A stretch of DNA of 63,412 bases, from the NCBI GenBank assembly GCA_009693015.1, contig SHYB01000007.1, positions 1-63,412 on the forward strand, given 5' to 3'. Source of the stretch: Dehalococcoidia bacterium (GTDB lineage Bacteria > Chloroflexota > Dehalococcoidia > SHYB01). Position numbers and translations under genes: made by a program. Position 1 is the first letter of the stretch, and every line of letters starts with the position of its first letter. The notes beneath the pieces were generated by a model. The model searched no databases. It saw nothing but the letters and a program-made list of their open reading frames with translations, and was not told where the DNA came from. This document shows positions 15,299-25,346 of this stretch, one piece after another.

Positions 15299-16195
15299 TC
15301 AGGTCCGTCGCGAGAGCTTTGGGTCGAGAACGTCGCGCAGGCCGTCACCAATCAGGCTAACGCTAAGCACGGTCAGTCCCAGGGCGATGCCGGGAAACAT
15401 GATGGCCCAGGGCGCCCGCTGGAAGTACGTGGTGCTTTCCGCCATCATGCGCCCCCATGACGCCACTTCCGGGGATGCGCCTGCCCCCAAAAATGAAAGG
15501 GTGGCTTCAGAAAGGATCGCGGTGGAGCAGGTGAAGCTGCCTTGGATGATGAGGACGGGAAGCGTGCCTGGAAAAACGTGGCGGCCCAGGATGCGCCAGG
15601 GGGAGGCTCCGATGGCGCGCGCCGCCTCCACATACTGCTGCTCCCGCAGGCTCAACACACTAGCGCGGACGAGCCGGACCTCTCGCGGCAAGTGTACAAC
15701 GCACAGGGCGATGATGACGTTTCTTGTGCTGGCGCCCAGGATGGCGACCAGAGCGATAGCGAGCAGGATCATCGGGATGGCCATCAAGCCGTCCATTGCG
15801 GCCATGATGAATGTATCGGCGCGGCGAAAGTAGCCGGAGATGAGCCCGATGGCCGCGCCGAAGGCCATGGTGAGCCCAGCGACGGAGAAGCCCACGATAA
15901 GGGAGATTCGTCCGCCGTGCACCACGCGGGCATATATATCGCGGCCCACCTGATCGGTTCCAAACCAGTAAGACCGGTTGGGCGATTGCAAGCGGTCTAT
16001 CGGGTTAACGAAATCCGGTGCGTGCCTCTCGATAAGGGGTGCAGCGATGGAAATGATCACCATGGTTCCCACCACGAGCAGACCTAGGGCCATGGTGGGA
16101 TTGCGCCGAGCGAAAGTGAGGACGCGCTGGGCCGCCTGGACGACCCAGGGGTCGTTCGCAAAGGGAAGCGTGGGTGCGGCTTCTTGCATTGCCAT
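15299..16195 (-). CDS. ABC transporter permease (DppC/OppC type)
   Basis: A 298-residue inner-membrane permease of the peptide/nickel importer class. The N-terminus is cytoplasmic, followed by a first membrane span (MALGLLVVGTMVIISIAAPL), a loop with YWFGTDQVGRDIYARVVHGGR, then five further spans. The EAA loop that contacts the ATPase reads EAARAIGASPWRILGRHVFPG. The start overlaps the stop of the DppB-type gene by one base (TGATG), indicating translational coupling. With its partner it would form the channel for the substrate delivered by the binding protein at 18537. Confidence 0.92.
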   Translation of the reverse strand: MAMQEAAPTLPFANDPWVVQAAQRVLTFARRNPTMALGLLVVGTMVIISIAAPLIERHAPDFVNPIDRLQSPNRSYWFGTDQVGRDIYARVVHGGRISLIVGFSVAGLTMAFGAAIGLISGYFRRADTFIMAAMDGLMAIPMILLAIALVAILGASTRNVIIALCVVHLPREVRLVRASVLSLREQQYVEAARAIGASPWRILGRHVFPGTLPVLIIQGSFTCSTAILSEATLSFLGAGASPEVASWGRMMAESTTYFQRAPWAIMFPGIALGLTVLSVSLIGDGLRDVLDPKLSRRT

Positions 16196-17136
16196 CAGTA
16201 GCGCACCCGCGGGTCAACGTAGCTGTAGAGCAAGTCAACTGTGAGATTAACCAGGACGTAGAAGACTGATACCGTCAGAACGACCCCCTGGATGATGGAG
16301 TAGTCGCGCTGTCTGATGGCATCCACCAAGAGCCGCCCCATACCGGGAACCGCGAAGACGCTTTCGACGATGACCAGGCCGGAGACGAGGAAGGCAAGGC
16401 CGAATCCCACCACGGTGAGAATGGGCAACGCGGCGTTGCGCAGGGCGTGCCTGAATAGGACGAGTCGCTCCTGCAACCCCTTGGCGCGGGCAGTGCGGAT
16501 GTAGTCCTCACGGAGCACTTCCAGGGTGCTGGCCCGGGTCATGCGGGTAATAAGCGCCATCAAGGTAAGGCTGGCGGTAAGGGACGGGAGGACAAGGTAT
16601 TTCAGGTACTCTCCGAAGCCTTCGCTCAATCTTGCGTATCCTGCTACAGGCAACAGTTGGAATTTGATACCCAGTATCCACATGATGACGAAGCCGAGGA
16701 GAAAGGCGGGGAGGGAAAGCCCCAGGACTGCGAAGAGCATCACGGTGCGGTCAATCCATGTATTAGCCTTCCAGGCGGCGAGCACGCCGAGCGGTATGCC
16801 CAGCGAGATGGCGAAGACAGCTGCGAGGACGGCAATGGAAACCGTGGGGCCGATTCGCTCTGCTATCAGGCTGGTCACCCGCTGCCCAGAGAACGCGCTG
16901 ACGCCCAGATCACCCTGGGCTAGTGAGCCTATCCAGTTGCCGAATTGGACGATGGCAGGACGATCCAGACCAAGCCGGGTGCGAATGGCCTCTACGTCCT
17001 CCGGCCGGGCGTCCGGCCCCGCGATGACCTCAGCAGGATCTCCTGGGGTCAAATGGAGAATGCCGAAGGTGATGATAGCGACCACGGCCAGGACGGGGAT
17101 GCTGGCCAACACCCGGCGAACAATGTACCGGCGCAC
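16195..17136 (-). CDS. ABC transporter permease (DppB/OppB type)
   Basis: A 313-residue permease with the DppB hallmarks: an N-terminal span (RRVLASIPVLAVVAIITFGIL), HLTPGDPAEVIAG, RLGLDRPAIVQFGNWIGSLAQGDLG, and the EAA loop DYIRTARAKGLQERLVLFRHAL. Six membrane spans are expected. The start is GTG 17136 with AAGGGG just upstream. It follows the Rieske gene by 65 bp and is coupled to the DppC-type gene, so the whole set probably shares one transcript. Confidence 0.92.
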   Translation of the reverse strand: MRRYIVRRVLASIPVLAVVAIITFGILHLTPGDPAEVIAGPDARPEDVEAIRTRLGLDRPAIVQFGNWIGSLAQGDLGVSAFSGQRVTSLIAERIGPTVSIAVLAAVFAISLGIPLGVLAAWKANTWIDRTVMLFAVLGLSLPAFLLGFVIMWILGIKFQLLPVAGYARLSEGFGEYLKYLVLPSLTASLTLMALITRMTRASTLEVLREDYIRTARAKGLQERLVLFRHALRNAALPILTVVGFGLAFLVSGLVIVESVFAVPGMGRLLVDAIRQRDYSIIQGVVLTVSVFYVLVNLTVDLLYSYVDPRVRY

Positions 17137-17201
17137 GGAACCCCTTCCAGGCTGGAGGCGAACTCACGGCATGTGCGGCGCGCGGGAGGCGTGGAAGCAG
17201 G

Positions 17202-18494
17202 CTACTTGCGGCCTTTGGTCCACTGGGCTACCTTCTCCGGATCCGGCTGCTGCTTGTAGCAGCCGAAGGCTCCGCCCAAGCGCTGAAAGTCGCGCGATGC
17301 TTTCGCCAGGTGGCGCCGGAAGTAGATCACGCCCGTATCGGCGATCCCCAGCTTCTGCGGCAGCTCGTAGTTTAGCCGCCCGCCGGAGAACACGACGAGG
17401 TCTTCCTTCTCATTGATCGAGACTACCGCGGCTGGCTTTCTCCACATGTAGTAGTAGATGTACTGATAGGCGGCGTGAAAGATGCCTTTGGGCTTCTTGA
17501 AGATGTTGAAAGTCCACATGATCGTGTTCATTTCGTTCACGGGGACGCCCCAGCGGAGATGGACGTGGGTGCCGGTGGGAATGCGGACCTTGGAGGGCAT
17601 TTCCAAGTTGTGGTCGTGCGTTGCCCATTCCTTGACTGGGTCGCTGACTTCGCGCGTGCCGCCGCCCGCCCCTTTTTTTTGCGGGAGGATGCGCCACCAT
17701 GTGTGGCGGGGCCACTTGCCCACGTTCTTGTAGGTGGACTGCCCGTATTTTACCGCGCCGAAGCGCACATTCACCGAGTTTTCCGATTCCTTGACCACCT
17801 TCACAGGGCCAGTCTGGATGGCGGCCTTCCGGAAGAACAGCATCCTCTTGTGCGTGAGGCGCCAGATGCTCACGCCACGGTGGAGATAGAGTCCGTGGGT
17901 ATCAATCCCCTGGTTCACCGGCTCTGTCCAGTTGGCCTCCCAGTTCTTGACACGGGTAAAGCGCCTGCCGGTGAGAGTAGGATCACTGAATTCATGGGGG
18001 AGGTCTTCCTCCAGCGGCACCGGCGTGGTGATGCCGGGCCAGATGAAGACAATGCCGCCCCATTCTGCCGTGGGATAGCTGCGCGCCCGCAACTTGGGGG
18101 CGAGCGGCGAATCGTCGCTTTCCACCAGGCCGGCGACGCATTGCCCTGTCTCGTCAAAGGTGTAACCGTGGTAGGGGCATGTCACGGTGCCGGGAAACTC
18201 GCAGAAGCCGCGGGAGAAGCGCGCGCCGCGGTGGGGGCACCAATCGGCGAGCGCAGCCACGCCGCCGTCCTTCTTGTGGAAGAAGGCGATCTCCTCACCG
18301 AAGAGCGTACGCTTGATGGGCTTTGAACCGACTTCCTTTGCCCAGATTGCAGGATACCAGTACTCGCGGAAACCAAGCTTGGGGCAAAAGTCGAACGGCC
18401 CGATCTGCGAGGATCCGTAGGCCTCGTCGCGAACAATGTCAGCCAGTTTCACCTGACCCGTAGTCTGTGGCGCTTCTTCTACCAGGCGTGCCAT
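17202..18494 (-). CDS. Rieske [2Fe-2S] aromatic ring-hydroxylating oxygenase, alpha subunit
   Basis: A 430-residue protein with the phthalate 4,5-dioxygenase/vanillate demethylase-like layout. The Rieske cluster ligands are C86-P-H88 and C106-P-Y-H109 (WCPHRGARF, CPYHGYTFD). The mononuclear-iron segment is NWTEPVNQGIDTHGLYLH, with His200 and His205 and a nearby Asp198. Such enzymes use O2 and two electrons to hydroxylate or demethylate an aromatic acid in the cytoplasm. No reductase or ferredoxin gene is adjacent. The gene lies 42 bp after the ABC binding-protein gene and 65 bp before its permease genes, so substrate import and oxidation are probably co-expressed. It is a clear paralogue of 37808-39082. 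Confidence 0.93.
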   Translation of the reverse strand: MARLVEEAPQTTGQVKLADIVRDEAYGSSQIGPFDFCPKLGFREYWYPAIWAKEVGSKPIKRTLFGEEIAFFHKKDGGVAALADWCPHRGARFSRGFCEFPGTVTCPYHGYTFDETGQCVAGLVESDDSPLAPKLRARSYPTAEWGGIVFIWPGITTPVPLEEDLPHEFSDPTLTGRRFTRVKNWEANWTEPVNQGIDTHGLYLHRGVSIWRLTHKRMLFFRKAAIQTGPVKVVKESENSVNVRFGAVKYGQSTYKNVGKWPRHTWWRILPQKKGAGGGTREVSDPVKEWATHDHNLEMPSKVRIPTGTHVHLRWGVPVNEMNTIMWTFNIFKKPKGIFHAAYQYIYYYMWRKPAAVVSINEKEDLVVFSGGRLNYELPQKLGIADTGVIYFRRHLAKASRDFQRLGGAFGCYKQQPDPEKVAQWTKGRK

Positions 18495-18536
18495 GTGAAT
18501 CCCCTTTGCAAGCGATGATGCGATCTGTGCGGCAGG

Positions 18537-20264
18537 TTAGCGCTCCATCCACATTCCCCAGAAGACCTGGTAGTTACTGGTGGGCGACTTGAGCACACCC
18601 TTCACGTCTGCACGATGGGCCTTGTACCGGAAGCTCTGACCCAGGTTCACGCCCTCCGCCCGTTCGTAAAAGATCTTCTGGTAGTCCTCCGTAATGCGCT
18701 TCCGCACCGAGTCGTTCGTCGCTACCGTGAAATCCTCCTTGAGCTTCTGCAAGCGAAGGTCAATGACGTATCCGCTATACCCCAGCTCTGTCCTGGTCAC
18801 GGGATGGACGATGGGGTCCAGATAGTTGATGGAGGCCAGGTGACCGATATTCCACTCGCCCTTCTCCGTGGCGGGGCGGTTCCGGACGAGGGCGCTTTGT
18901 GTGGGCGTGTCCGTGACAAACATCTGGACGGTGGCCCCCAACTGCTTCAGGATCTGCTGCGTGAGCAGCGATGGGTTGTAGTACTCGGGCCGTTCTCCTT
19001 GGGTAAGCATGATGATCTTCTCGCCCTTGTAAGCTTGCGCCCAGAGCTTCTTGGCTTCATCCAAGGATGGCTTGGTGATTGCGCCCGCGGTGCTTTCCCA
19101 CGCCTGCTTGCATCCGAAGATCGCGGCGCAGGGGCTGCTCTGGTCTTCCGGATAGGCAGTCAGGAGAAAGGCCTTCTGATCAGCAGCTAACTGCAACGCC
19201 TGCCGAGCGCGGACGTCATTGAAAGGCGGCACCAGCTTGTTGAAGTAGATGAAGTTGAACGTTCCCATCCGGTCCAGAAATGTCGTGATCTTGGAGTGGT
19301 TCTTGACCCGGTCGAACAGCTCCGGCGGACCCCAATCCACAAAATCAACTTGGCCGGTCTCCAGCGCGGCAATCTTGGTGTTGCCATCGGTGATGATGCG
19401 CCACTCCACCCTGTCGAGGAAGACGCGCTTGCCGCCGGTATACCCGCTTGCCGCCTCGTTGCGAGGGGAGTAGCCGTCGAAACGCTCATAGATGACGCGG
19501 TCGCCGACCTTCCAATCCACGAACTTGAACGGCCCGGAGCCGATTTTGGCAGGGGCGGTGTCGTTGGGTCCCAACTTCGCTTCCTCTCGCGGCATCGCGG
19601 GCAGGGGCACCGAGCCAGGAGCAGCCATGCCGTAGAGCACCAGGCCAAACGGCGCCTTGAGTTTGAGCTGGAACGTCGTGGCGTCTACGGTGGACCAGCC
19701 TTCCGCTGCCCGGCCAAGGAGCACACCGTAGGTGTTCTTCGCGGTGAACCGTCGTGCGGAGAGCATTACGTCTTCCGCTTCCACGGCGCGGCCGTCATGA
19801 AAGCGCAGGCCAGCGCGTAGCTTGAATGTATAGGTCATGCCATCGGCGCTGGTCTGCCAGCTGTCCAGCATCTGGACCTGGGGGACGTTGTTGTCATCTA
19901 GCGCGATGGGGAAGTCATAGATCATCTGGGCATGGTAGTCGGCAATGAAGTACGACTGGCCGATGGGGTCTAGCCCGCGCAGGTCTGCCGGAGGGACGTA
20001 GAGCAGCGTGCCGCCGCGCCTCGGGCCGGGAGTCGCCGTGGGGGCTGCGGTGGGCCGGGGCGCCGCCGTCGCTGCGGCAGGCGCAGCGGTGGCCGCGGGC
20101 GCAGAGGTGGCGCTGGGCGCGCGTGTGGCTGTGGGAGCGGCTACCGCTGCGGGCGCCGTGGTGGCCTCAGGGGCTTCAGAGCCGCCGCCGCATGCCGCAA
20201 CCACCAGCGTTGCTGCTGCCGCCAGTGCTGTTAGAGTCAGACCGACCTTTGGAATTCTAATCAT
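18537..20264 (-). CDS. ABC transporter substrate-binding lipoprotein, peptide/nickel (SBP family 5)
   Basis: A 575-residue lipoprotein. The signal MIRIPKVGLTLTALAAAATLVVAAC ends in a lipobox, followed by an Ala/Thr/Pro-rich tether of about 65 residues and the large two-lobed SBP-5 domain: GGTLLYVPPADLRGLDP, YTFKLRAGLRFHDGRAVEAEDV, KIGSGPFKFVDWKVGDRV and NDVRARQALQLAADQKA. I chose ATG 20264 because GGAGGGG precedes it; the longer frame from 20330 lacks this. Family 5 proteins bind oligopeptides, but also sugars, opines and aromatic amides. A good promoter lies upstream, making this the head of a Rieske-ABC transcript. Confidence 0.92.
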   Translation of the reverse strand: MIRIPKVGLTLTALAAAATLVVAACGGGSEAPEATTAPAAVAAPTATRAPSATSAPAATAAPAAATAAPRPTAAPTATPGPRRGGTLLYVPPADLRGLDPIGQSYFIADYHAQMIYDFPIALDDNNVPQVQMLDSWQTSADGMTYTFKLRAGLRFHDGRAVEAEDVMLSARRFTAKNTYGVLLGRAAEGWSTVDATTFQLKLKAPFGLVLYGMAAPGSVPLPAMPREEAKLGPNDTAPAKIGSGPFKFVDWKVGDRVIYERFDGYSPRNEAASGYTGGKRVFLDRVEWRIITDGNTKIAALETGQVDFVDWGPPELFDRVKNHSKITTFLDRMGTFNFIYFNKLVPPFNDVRARQALQLAADQKAFLLTAYPEDQSSPCAAIFGCKQAWESTAGAITKPSLDEAKKLWAQAYKGEKIIMLTQGERPEYYNPSLLTQQILKQLGATVQMFVTDTPTQSALVRNRPATEKGEWNIGHLASINYLDPIVHPVTRTELGYSGYVIDLRLQKLKEDFTVATNDSVRKRITEDYQKIFYERAEGVNLGQSFRYKAHRADVKGVLKSPTSNYQVFWGMWMER

Positions 20265-20385
20265 GTTCCCCTCCGGTGCAGGATAGTCGTCTTTAGAAAG
20301 ATGGAGCCGGGCCTCTTCCCTTGCATGCACACCGTCACGCTAGTGGGGTGCGGCCGCGAAACGGCACAGCGCCCCGATGACCGAA

Positions 20386-20415
20386 TGTATACCATGAACC
20401 GACGGAGGGGGTCAA
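20386..20415 (-). promoter_or_regulatory. Sigma-70-type promoter for the SBP-Rieske-permease genes
   Basis: Minus strand: -35 TTGACC (20415-20410), 18-bp spacer ending TGG, -10 TATACA (20391-20386). The TGG gives an extended -10. The predicted start leaves a leader of about 115 nt before ATG 20264. Confidence 0.5.
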
Positions 20416-20560
20416 ATCCGGCGGCGTCCGCAGCGCGCGGCGACCGCTCTGCCGCCGCAGCAACGTCAGGAGCAGGTTGAGCGCGAAGGGGAAGAGTCAG
20501 TGCCGGGCATAGCGCCGTCCCTATGCCCTAGCCGTGGCTACGCTGGAGGGGGAGCGGTCC

Positions 20561-21598
20561 CTATACGAGATGGCAGGCAACCCAGTGCCCGGGTGCAGCC
20601 TCTCGCCACGCGGGCACTGCCTCCTTGCATTGCGCCACAGCCTTGGGGCAGCGGGTCTGGAATACGCACCCTGGCGGAGGGAAGAGCGGACTGGGCACAT
20701 CGCCCTCCAGAATGATACGTTCCCGCGTGGTCTCGAGTTCTGGGTCGGGGATGGGGACAGCGGAGAGCAGCGCCTGGGTGTAGGGGTGCAGGGGACGCTC
20801 GTAGATTTCCAAGCGGTCCGCAGATTCCATCATCTTCCCCAGGTACATCACCGCCACGCGCTCACTGATGTGACGCACGACGGCTAGATCATGCGCAATG
20901 AAGAGATAGGCAATACGGTGGCGCTCCTGAAGGTGCTCCAGGAGGTTGATGATCTGCGCCTGGATGGAGACATCCAGGGCGGACACCGGCTCATCACAGA
21001 CGATGAGGCTGGGCTGAAGGCCCAGTGCCCGCGCTACGCCGATGCGCTGCCTCTGCCCGCCGCTGAACTCATGCACGTATCGCCGCCGCATCGTCGCGCT
21101 GAGGCCGACGGTCTCCAGGAGCTCATCCACGCGTGCTTTGAGCTGCTGTCTGCCCTTCACCATGCCGTGCACCACCAGCGGTTCCGCGATGATGTCGCCA
21201 GCCGTCATGCGGGGGTTGAGCGAACCGTAGGGATCCTGAAAGATGATCTGCATGCGGCGGCGCATCTGCCGGAGCGCCTCCCCTTGCATGGTGACCAGGT
21301 CGCGGCCTTCAAAGAGCACTTGGCCGGCGGTGGGACGCACCAACTGGAGCACGGCCCGGCCAGTGGTGGTCTTGCCGCAACCGCTTTCTCCTACCAGCCC
21401 CAGGGTCTCGCCAGGCTGGACGTGAAACGTGACGCCGTCAACCGCTTTCACCACACGGCGTTTCTCCATGATCCCGCCCTGACGCGCGGGGAAATGCACC
21501 TGCAGCCCCCGAACGTCCAGCAGCGGCTGCCCCAGGCCAGCGCCTTGCTGATCCTCTTGGGCTATGGGCCCGGGCGCGGGCACAACGATTTGTGTCAT
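20561..21598 (-). CDS. ABC transporter ATP-binding protein (OppF/DppF type)
   Basis: A 345-residue ATPase. Walker A is GESGCGKTT, the Q-loop [13 protein letters not shown], the signature FSGGQRQRI, Walker [13 protein letters not shown] and the H-loop FIAHDLA. The C-terminal oligopeptide-transporter extension has the Cys cluster [15 protein letters not shown] typical of OppF/DppF, which can bind an iron-sulphur cluster. The start is ATG 21598, overlapping the OppD-type stop as ATGA. It pairs with 21595-22671 to drive the importer whose permeases lie downstream past the binding protein and Rieske genes. Confidence 0.93.
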   Translation of the reverse strand: MTQIVVPAPGPIAQEDQQGAGLGQPLLDVRGLQVHFPARQGGIMEKRRVVKAVDGVTFHVQPGETLGLVGESGCGKTTTGRAVLQLVRPTAGQVLFEGRDLVTMQGEALRQMRRRMQIIFQDPYGSLNPRMTAGDIIAEPLVVHGMVKGRQQLKARVDELLETVGLSATMRRRYVHEFSGGQRQRIGVARALGLQPSLIVCDEPVSALDVSIQAQIINLLEHLQERHRIAYLFIAHDLAVVRHISERVAVMYLGKMMESADRLEIYERPLHPYTQALLSAVPIPDPELETTRERIILEGDVPSPLFPPPGCVFQTRCPKAVAQCKEAVPAWREAAPGHWVACHLV

Positions 21599-22671
21599 TT
21601 GGGAAGGCCTCCGGGGCTGGCGGCAACCCAGCATGCGGCAGCGTGCGCTGGGCCGACCAGGGCCATCAGCGGAGTTTCCTGGCCACAGCGTTCCACGGCA
21701 AACCGGCAGCGCGGTCGGAATGCGCAGCCTTGGGGAAGCCGGGCCAGGTCCGGCGGCGAGCCTTCAATGGGGATGAGGCTGGTTTTTCGCGGCTCGTTCA
21801 AACGGGGAACGGATTGCAGCAGTCCGTAAGTGTAGGGGTGCTGCGGGTTGGTGTAGATGTCGCGAGCATTCCCCGTCTCCACCAGGCGGCCGGCGTACAT
21901 GACGTTGACGCGGCGGGCATAACGGGCGACGACTCCCAGGTTGTGGGTGATGATCACCGTGGCGGTGTTGAAGCGATGGGCCAGGCCTTCCATCACTTCC
22001 AGGACTTGCGCCTGGATGGTCACGTCCAGCGCCGTGGTGGGCTCATCCGCCAGAATGACCTTGGGATTGCAGGAGAGCGCCTGAGCGATCATCACCCGCT
22101 GGCGCATGCCCCCGCTGAAGTGGTGCGGGTACTCATGCATGCGGCGCTTGGCGTCTGGGATTCCTACCAACGTCAGCAGCTCGATGGCCCGCTCGGAGGC
22201 TTCCTTGGGCCGCATCTTGAGATGGACCTCCATGCCCTCCGTCATCTGACGGCGCACAGTGAGCACGGGGTTCAGGGAGGTCATGGGCTCCTGAAACACC
22301 ATGGCGATCTGATGCCCGCGAATATTGCGCATCTCCTCTTGAGAGAGCTGGGCGAGGTCCCTTCCGCCGAACAGGATCCGGCCACCCGTGATCTTTCCGG
22401 GGGGCGAGATCAGCCCCATGATGCCCAGCGCGGTGACGCTCTTTCCCGATCCGCTTTCCCCCACCAGTGCGACGGTTTCTCCCTCGCGCACGTCCCAGTT
22501 CACGCCGTCCACGGCCTTCACGATCCCTTGGGGGGTTGCGAAATGCGCGCGCAGGCCGTCTAGCTCCAGAACCACAGGGCGCTGACCGTTCTCCGCCGCG
22601 GTACTGTTGCCTGAGGGAGCCTGTGTGACGGCTCTTATGGAGTGATCTTCGCCCAAGGTGATACCAACCAT
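21595..22671 (-). CDS. ABC transporter ATP-binding protein (OppD/DppD type)
   Basis: A 358-residue ATPase. Walker A is GESGSGKSV, the Q-loop [12 protein letters not shown], the signature FSGGMRQRV, Walker [13 protein letters not shown] and the H-loop ITHNLG. The C-terminal extension contains [15 protein letters not shown]. The first 35 residues are a variable extension. The gene follows the amidase by 20 bp on the same strand and is coupled by ATGA to the OppF-type gene, so amidase and importer are likely one transcript. Confidence 0.93.
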   Translation of the reverse strand: MVGITLGEDHSIRAVTQAPSGNSTAAENGQRPVVLELDGLRAHFATPQGIVKAVDGVNWDVREGETVALVGESGSGKSVTALGIMGLISPPGKITGGRILFGGRDLAQLSQEEMRNIRGHQIAMVFQEPMTSLNPVLTVRRQMTEGMEVHLKMRPKEASERAIELLTLVGIPDAKRRMHEYPHHFSGGMRQRVMIAQALSCNPKVILADEPTTALDVTIQAQVLEVMEGLAHRFNTATVIITHNLGVVARYARRVNVMYAGRLVETGNARDIYTNPQHPYTYGLLQSVPRLNEPRKTSLIPIEGSPPDLARLPQGCAFRPRCRFAVERCGQETPLMALVGPAHAAACWVAASPGGLPK

Positions 22672-22691
22672 ATCCGGCGCCGCTTATCCTG

Positions 22692-24320
22692 TCAACAATT
22701 CTGGGCGATAGCCGGGATGCTTTGAAAGTCTAACACCCGTTCGCACCAGCGAGCGGCGCCGAGCAAGCGGCCTTCCGTGAAGGGTGAGGAGACGAGCTGG
22801 ATGCCTAAGGGCAGCCCGCCCGCTTTGGTCAAGCCGGAGGGAAGAGTCATGCTGGGAAGTCCGGTGGAGCTCCAGGGGTTCTGGAAAGCTGCGCTGCCGG
22901 TGGTGGTGAGGTCGCCAGGTGCAGCCGAAGGTGTCGAGGGAGTCAGCAATACGTCCCACTCACTGGCCAATGCCTCAATCTCCCGCTTCAGCACGCTCCG
23001 ATGGCGCTGGGCTTGGAGATAGCTTGAGGCAGGCGTGAGGAACCCTGCCTCCATGCGCCGCCGCAGCTGCTCGCTGTACAGCCCCGCCTGGCGACGATGG
23101 TATTGCTGGTGGTACGCAGCTAACTCTGCGCAGAGGATGACCCAGTGCAGGTCCTGCGCCAGCGCATAGCTGGGCGGGGCGCTGACCTCCTCCACCACTG
23201 CGCCTGCTCGGGATAGACGCTGGCAAATCTGCCGCGTATGTCTGGCAACGCCGCTATTCGCTTCGGTGAGGAAGTCGCGGATCACGCCGATGCGTGGCGC
23301 AGCATCATACCGGCGCATCTGGAGACGATAGTCGGGCACGGGCGCGTTGCTGGCCCCTGGGTCCCGGGGATCGTGTCCGGCGAGCGCTTGGAGCAGGAGT
23401 GCGGCGTCCTCCACGCAGGTTGTTATTGGCCCGATGGTGTCAAATGACCACGCCACGGGGAAGACGCCAGATATGCCGATGCGGCCAAAGGTCGGCTTGA
23501 GGCCGACGACGCCGTTATATGCAGCCGGGCGCAGGATCGAACCGCCCGTTTGAGAGCCCATCGCCGCGGGGCACATGCGCGCAGCCACCGCCACCGCCGA
23601 GCCGCTGCTCGAGCCTCCCGGTGTGTGGGCGTCATTCCAGGGGTTTCTCGCGGGGGAAGGATCGCCGGCGGCAAACTCCGTGGTGACGGTCTTGCCCAGC
23701 ACGATGGCGCCCGCGGCCTTGAGCTTGCTTATGGAGCCGGCGTCTTCTTGGGGGACGAAGCCGGCAAGAATCCGAGAACAGGCCGTGGTTCTCATGCCCG
23801 CAGTGCAAAAAATATCCTTGATGCCAATGGGGATGCCATGCAGTGGGCTGCGCGGCCCTGTCTTCTCCAACTCATGCTGGAGCGCCTGCGCCGACGCCAG
23901 GACAGCGTCGCGGTCAATGGTGACCCAGGCGTGAAGCGAGGGCTCGAGCAGGTCTATCTGATGGAGGCACGCCTGCGCCAGGACAACCGGGGACAGACTG
24001 CCCTGCGCTATGGCCCTAGCAGCTTGAGCGATGGTCAAAAGATTGGGGAGATGCGCAAGAACCGGCTGCTTGCTTCGCGCGTTGACACGAGGTGGTGTCT
24101 TGGCCGTGGGCGTGCGGGTCTCGTCCTTGCGTTGGGCCGGCCAGGCAGGCATTTCTTCCAGCGGCGGGAGGTCACGGGAGACGCGGGCCAGGTGCGCCGC
24201 GTGCTCGGCGATGGTGGACCGGAGCGTACCGGCTCGTGCTGCGCCCCACAAATGTGTGGCCTGCCGCGTTATCTCTCCGGCATCCTGCGGTAGTGGGGCA
24301 GTCCTGGACCGGCGTGGCAT
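22692..24320 (-). CDS. Amidase (amidase-signature family) with N-terminal extension
   Basis: A 542-residue amidase-signature enzyme. The catalytic Lys is in GIPIGIKDIF, the glycine/serine block is TPGGSSSGSAVAVAA, and the cis-Ser and nucleophile Ser sit in GSQTGGSILRPAAYNG, giving the Ser-cisSer-Lys triad. It hydrolyses linear or aryl amides, or esters. About 85 residues precede the amidase domain. Their helical, Ala/Leu-rich pattern (LRSTIAEHAAHLARVSRDL then PPLEEMPAWP) recalls AtzG-like small subunits of amidases, so a fused subunit is possible but unproven. ATG 24320 follows AGGGGG. It could release the aromatic acid that the Rieske enzyme then attacks. Confidence 0.9.
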   Translation of the reverse strand: MPRRSRTAPLPQDAGEITRQATHLWGAARAGTLRSTIAEHAAHLARVSRDLPPLEEMPAWPAQRKDETRTPTAKTPPRVNARSKQPVLAHLPNLLTIAQAARAIAQGSLSPVVLAQACLHQIDLLEPSLHAWVTIDRDAVLASAQALQHELEKTGPRSPLHGIPIGIKDIFCTAGMRTTACSRILAGFVPQEDAGSISKLKAAGAIVLGKTVTTEFAAGDPSPARNPWNDAHTPGGSSSGSAVAVAARMCPAAMGSQTGGSILRPAAYNGVVGLKPTFGRIGISGVFPVAWSFDTIGPITTCVEDAALLLQALAGHDPRDPGASNAPVPDYRLQMRRYDAAPRIGVIRDFLTEANSGVARHTRQICQRLSRAGAVVEEVSAPPSYALAQDLHWVILCAELAAYHQQYHRRQAGLYSEQLRRRMEAGFLTPASSYLQAQRHRSVLKREIEALASEWDVLLTPSTPSAAPGDLTTTGSAAFQNPWSSTGLPSMTLPSGLTKAGGLPLGIQLVSSPFTEGRLLGAARWCERVLDFQSIPAIAQNC

Positions 24321-24411
24321 GCATACCCCCTAACAGGCGATAGGTTTGCTTCGCAAGTTGTGCCCCTCGATCAACCAAACATGTGCGGTAGCGGTAGCGG
24401 CGTGGCGATTC

Positions 24412-25341
24412 CTACAGCAATGGGATCACGTCGCGGGCAAACGCTTCGATCTGCTCCGTCTCATCGCATATGGGGTGCAGCAGAATGAGGTCAGGCTGGC
24501 CGGCGGCTACAGCGGCAATGCCCTCCACGCACTCACTGGCGGTGCCGGCGACGCCGGCACCTTCTGCAATCGTGAATCCCGCGTACACCTCGCCAAACCA
24601 CTGGCGCAGCCGTTGTGTGGCGAGGCGGCCATCGCGATCCAAACACACGTAGATTCGCTTGGCGATCTGGAAAGAAGACGGGTCGCGCCCCGCTTCGGCC
24701 AAAAGCTGGCGCACAAGTTGAGCGTGGCTGAGGAAATCTTTGGTGGACGAGATGCCGGCTCCCATCCAGCCGTCGCCATGCTTCACAGCGCGACGCAGCA
24801 CGTTGGGGTGGCGCCCGCCAAACCAGATCCGCGGATGAGGCTGCTGCACCGGCCGCGGGTGAAGAGTGAGCCGGTCTGTACTCCAGAAGCGGCCGCGATG
24901 GCTGACGTCTGTGTCAGTCCAGAGCGCCTTCATGAGGTCCAGCCCTTCGAGAAACCGCGCCACGGAACCTGTAGTGGAGATCCCGTAGCGACCGTAGAGC
25001 CGCGCGGCGGTCCCCAACCCGACTCCCACGATGAGCCTGCCGTGTGACATCTGGTCCAAGCTGGCGAGGGACCGGGCGAGTTGGATGGGATCGTGCACTG
25101 GAGTGATGAGCACGGAGGTGCCCAATCGCACCCGCTGCGTGAGGGCTGCAACGTAGCTCAAGAGGCTCAGGGAGTCCAGGACAGGGAACGTGCGGAGGTG
25201 CATGTCCGCCGCCCAGAGGCTATCAAACTGCAAGGCCTCGGCGCGCTGGGCGAACGCCCGCACTTGCGCCATGTCCACGGCGCCCTGGGGAAAGGTCTGG
25301 GGCAGCCCAGCTCCCCAGCGAATGCTGTGCTTGGCAGGCAT
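24412..25341 (-). CDS. LLM-class flavin-dependent oxidoreductase (group 1)
   Basis: A 309-residue TIM-barrel protein of the bacterial-luciferase-like family: FDSLWAADMHLRTF, QRVRLGTSVLITPVHDP (bulge region), GRLIVGVGLG, and HPRPVQQPHPRIWFGGRHP before the second half. These proteins bind FMN or F420 and act as monooxygenases, desulfonating or ring-opening enzymes, or F420 reductases. It resembles 61409-62335 more than the other four LLM genes. The start at ATG 25341 lies five bases past the stop of the EthD-like gene. A longer in-frame ATG 101 codons upstream would overlap that gene fully and reads as Arg-rich shadow sequence. Confidence 0.9.
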   Translation of the reverse strand: MPAKHSIRWGAGLPQTFPQGAVDMAQVRAFAQRAEALQFDSLWAADMHLRTFPVLDSLSLLSYVAALTQRVRLGTSVLITPVHDPIQLARSLASLDQMSHGRLIVGVGLGTAARLYGRYGISTTGSVARFLEGLDLMKALWTDTDVSHRGRFWSTDRLTLHPRPVQQPHPRIWFGGRHPNVLRRAVKHGDGWMGAGISSTKDFLSHAQLVRQLLAEAGRDPSSFQIAKRIYVCLDRDGRLATQRLRQWFGEVYAGFTIAEGAGVAGTASECVEGIAAVAAGQPDLILLHPICDETEQIEAFARDVIPLL

Positions 25342-25346
25342 ACGGT

